38,626 nt of DNA, taken from NCBI RefSeq assembly GCF_019334315.1, contig NZ_JAHWGL010000039.1, positions 1 to 38,626 on the forward strand, read 5' to 3'. Made by a program: the position numbers and the translations under genes. Origin of the DNA: Hymenobacter profundi. GTDB lineage: Bacteria > Bacteroidota > Bacteroidia > Cytophagales > Hymenobacteraceae. This document shows, one piece after another, positions 38,609-38,626 of the stretch. Position 1 is the stretch's first letter. The number at the start of each line of letters is the position of its first letter. The notes beneath the pieces are model-generated. The model saw only the letters and a program-made list of their open reading frames with translations. It searched no databases and was not told the DNA's origin.

Positions 38609-38626
38609 TGTCATCCTGAGCTTGCG
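38609..38626. repeat. REP/MITE-like element, left arm only (cut by window edge)
   Basis: The last 18 bases (TGTCATCCTGAGCTTGCG) are identical to the start of the left arm of copy A at 29098. It lies 31 bases past the deoxynucleoside kinase stop codon. The rest of the element would lie beyond the window. Confidence 0.8.

Noticed and set aside
1..38626. Mobile island, prophage or defence locus
   Set aside because: There are no integrases, transposases, phage structural genes, restriction or toxin-antitoxin genes; gene content is mostly housekeeping and envelope, and composition is even apart from short AT-rich leaders.
1..38626. tRNA and rRNA genes
   Set aside because: Looked for tRNA-like cloverleaf ends and rRNA landmarks in the intergenic regions by eye and found none; a covariance-model scan was not possible here.

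Overview
The window looks like an ordinary chromosomal segment of a Bacteroidota bacterium, most likely a Hymenobacter or a close relative in the Hymenobacteraceae. The reasons are: roughly 55-60% GC; a secreted glycosidase with a type IX secretion (T9SS) C-terminal sorting domain; almost no Shine-Dalgarno sequences but C/T-rich leaders before start codons; scattered Bacteroidota-type -7 boxes (TAnnTTTG); and several small protein families I associate with this phylum. No rRNA, tRNA, CRISPR array, integrase, transposase or phage gene is visible. Species assignment is inference.

Layout. 1-3.3 kb (minus strand): a three-domain GH16 glucanase for T9SS export, an L-rhamnose mutarotase-like protein and a dienelactone hydrolase-like enzyme. 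3.5-6.8 kb: a type B carboxylesterase, a stand-alone GAF protein, a cupin and a tiny Kazal-domain lipoprotein. 7.0-8.2 kb: two YtxH-type stress proteins, one fused to a CsbD-like domain and one with a LEA-like helical tail. 8.6-13.7 kb (minus): lysS, an unrecognised 346-residue protein, and the Prc/Tsp periplasmic protease. 14.0-17.3 kb (minus): a glycine-zipper general stress protein, a small unknown, proline dehydrogenase and a small lipoprotein. 17.4-19.8 kb: aroB and aroA, both with non-ATG starts, followed by a small array of hairpin repeats. 20.0-24.3 kb (minus): a receiver-only response regulator, its histidine kinase, a seven-helix membrane protein, a small unknown, xseB and xseA. 24.5-29.0 kb: two very similar tandem M13 (PepO/neprilysin-like) lipoprotein peptidases. 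29.2-38.6 kb: a cyclophilin lipoprotein, a secreted S1/P1-nuclease/PLC-like enzyme with a low-complexity tail, an unknown 342-residue protein, an outer-membrane barrel, a CinA C-terminal-domain protein, a CaCA cation antiporter, acyl-CoA-binding protein, a CDGSH iron-sulfur protein, a GNAT acetyltransferase, a secreted helical protein, an unknown protein and a deoxynucleoside kinase.

Functional themes. Most genes are single-copy housekeeping or envelope genes, commonly each with its own hairpin terminator. Recurrent themes are envelope proteolysis and its control (Prc, two M13 lipoproteins, Kazal lipoprotein, cyclophilin) and stress or desiccation-type proteins (two YtxH proteins, a YflT-like protein).

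The most unusual content is in the non-coding DNA. GGGTAGGG/CCCTACCC is greatly over-represented. A family of ~100 bp inverted-repeat elements has two full copies, one diverged relative, and a cut copy at each window edge. One of the full copies is part of a ~165 bp hairpin that fills a convergent intergenic gap. There is a perfect zero-spacer 52 bp palindrome, and a three-unit GTAGAGAC repeat array lies beside a response regulator that lacks its DNA-binding domain. I did not identify a clear new defence or biosynthetic system.
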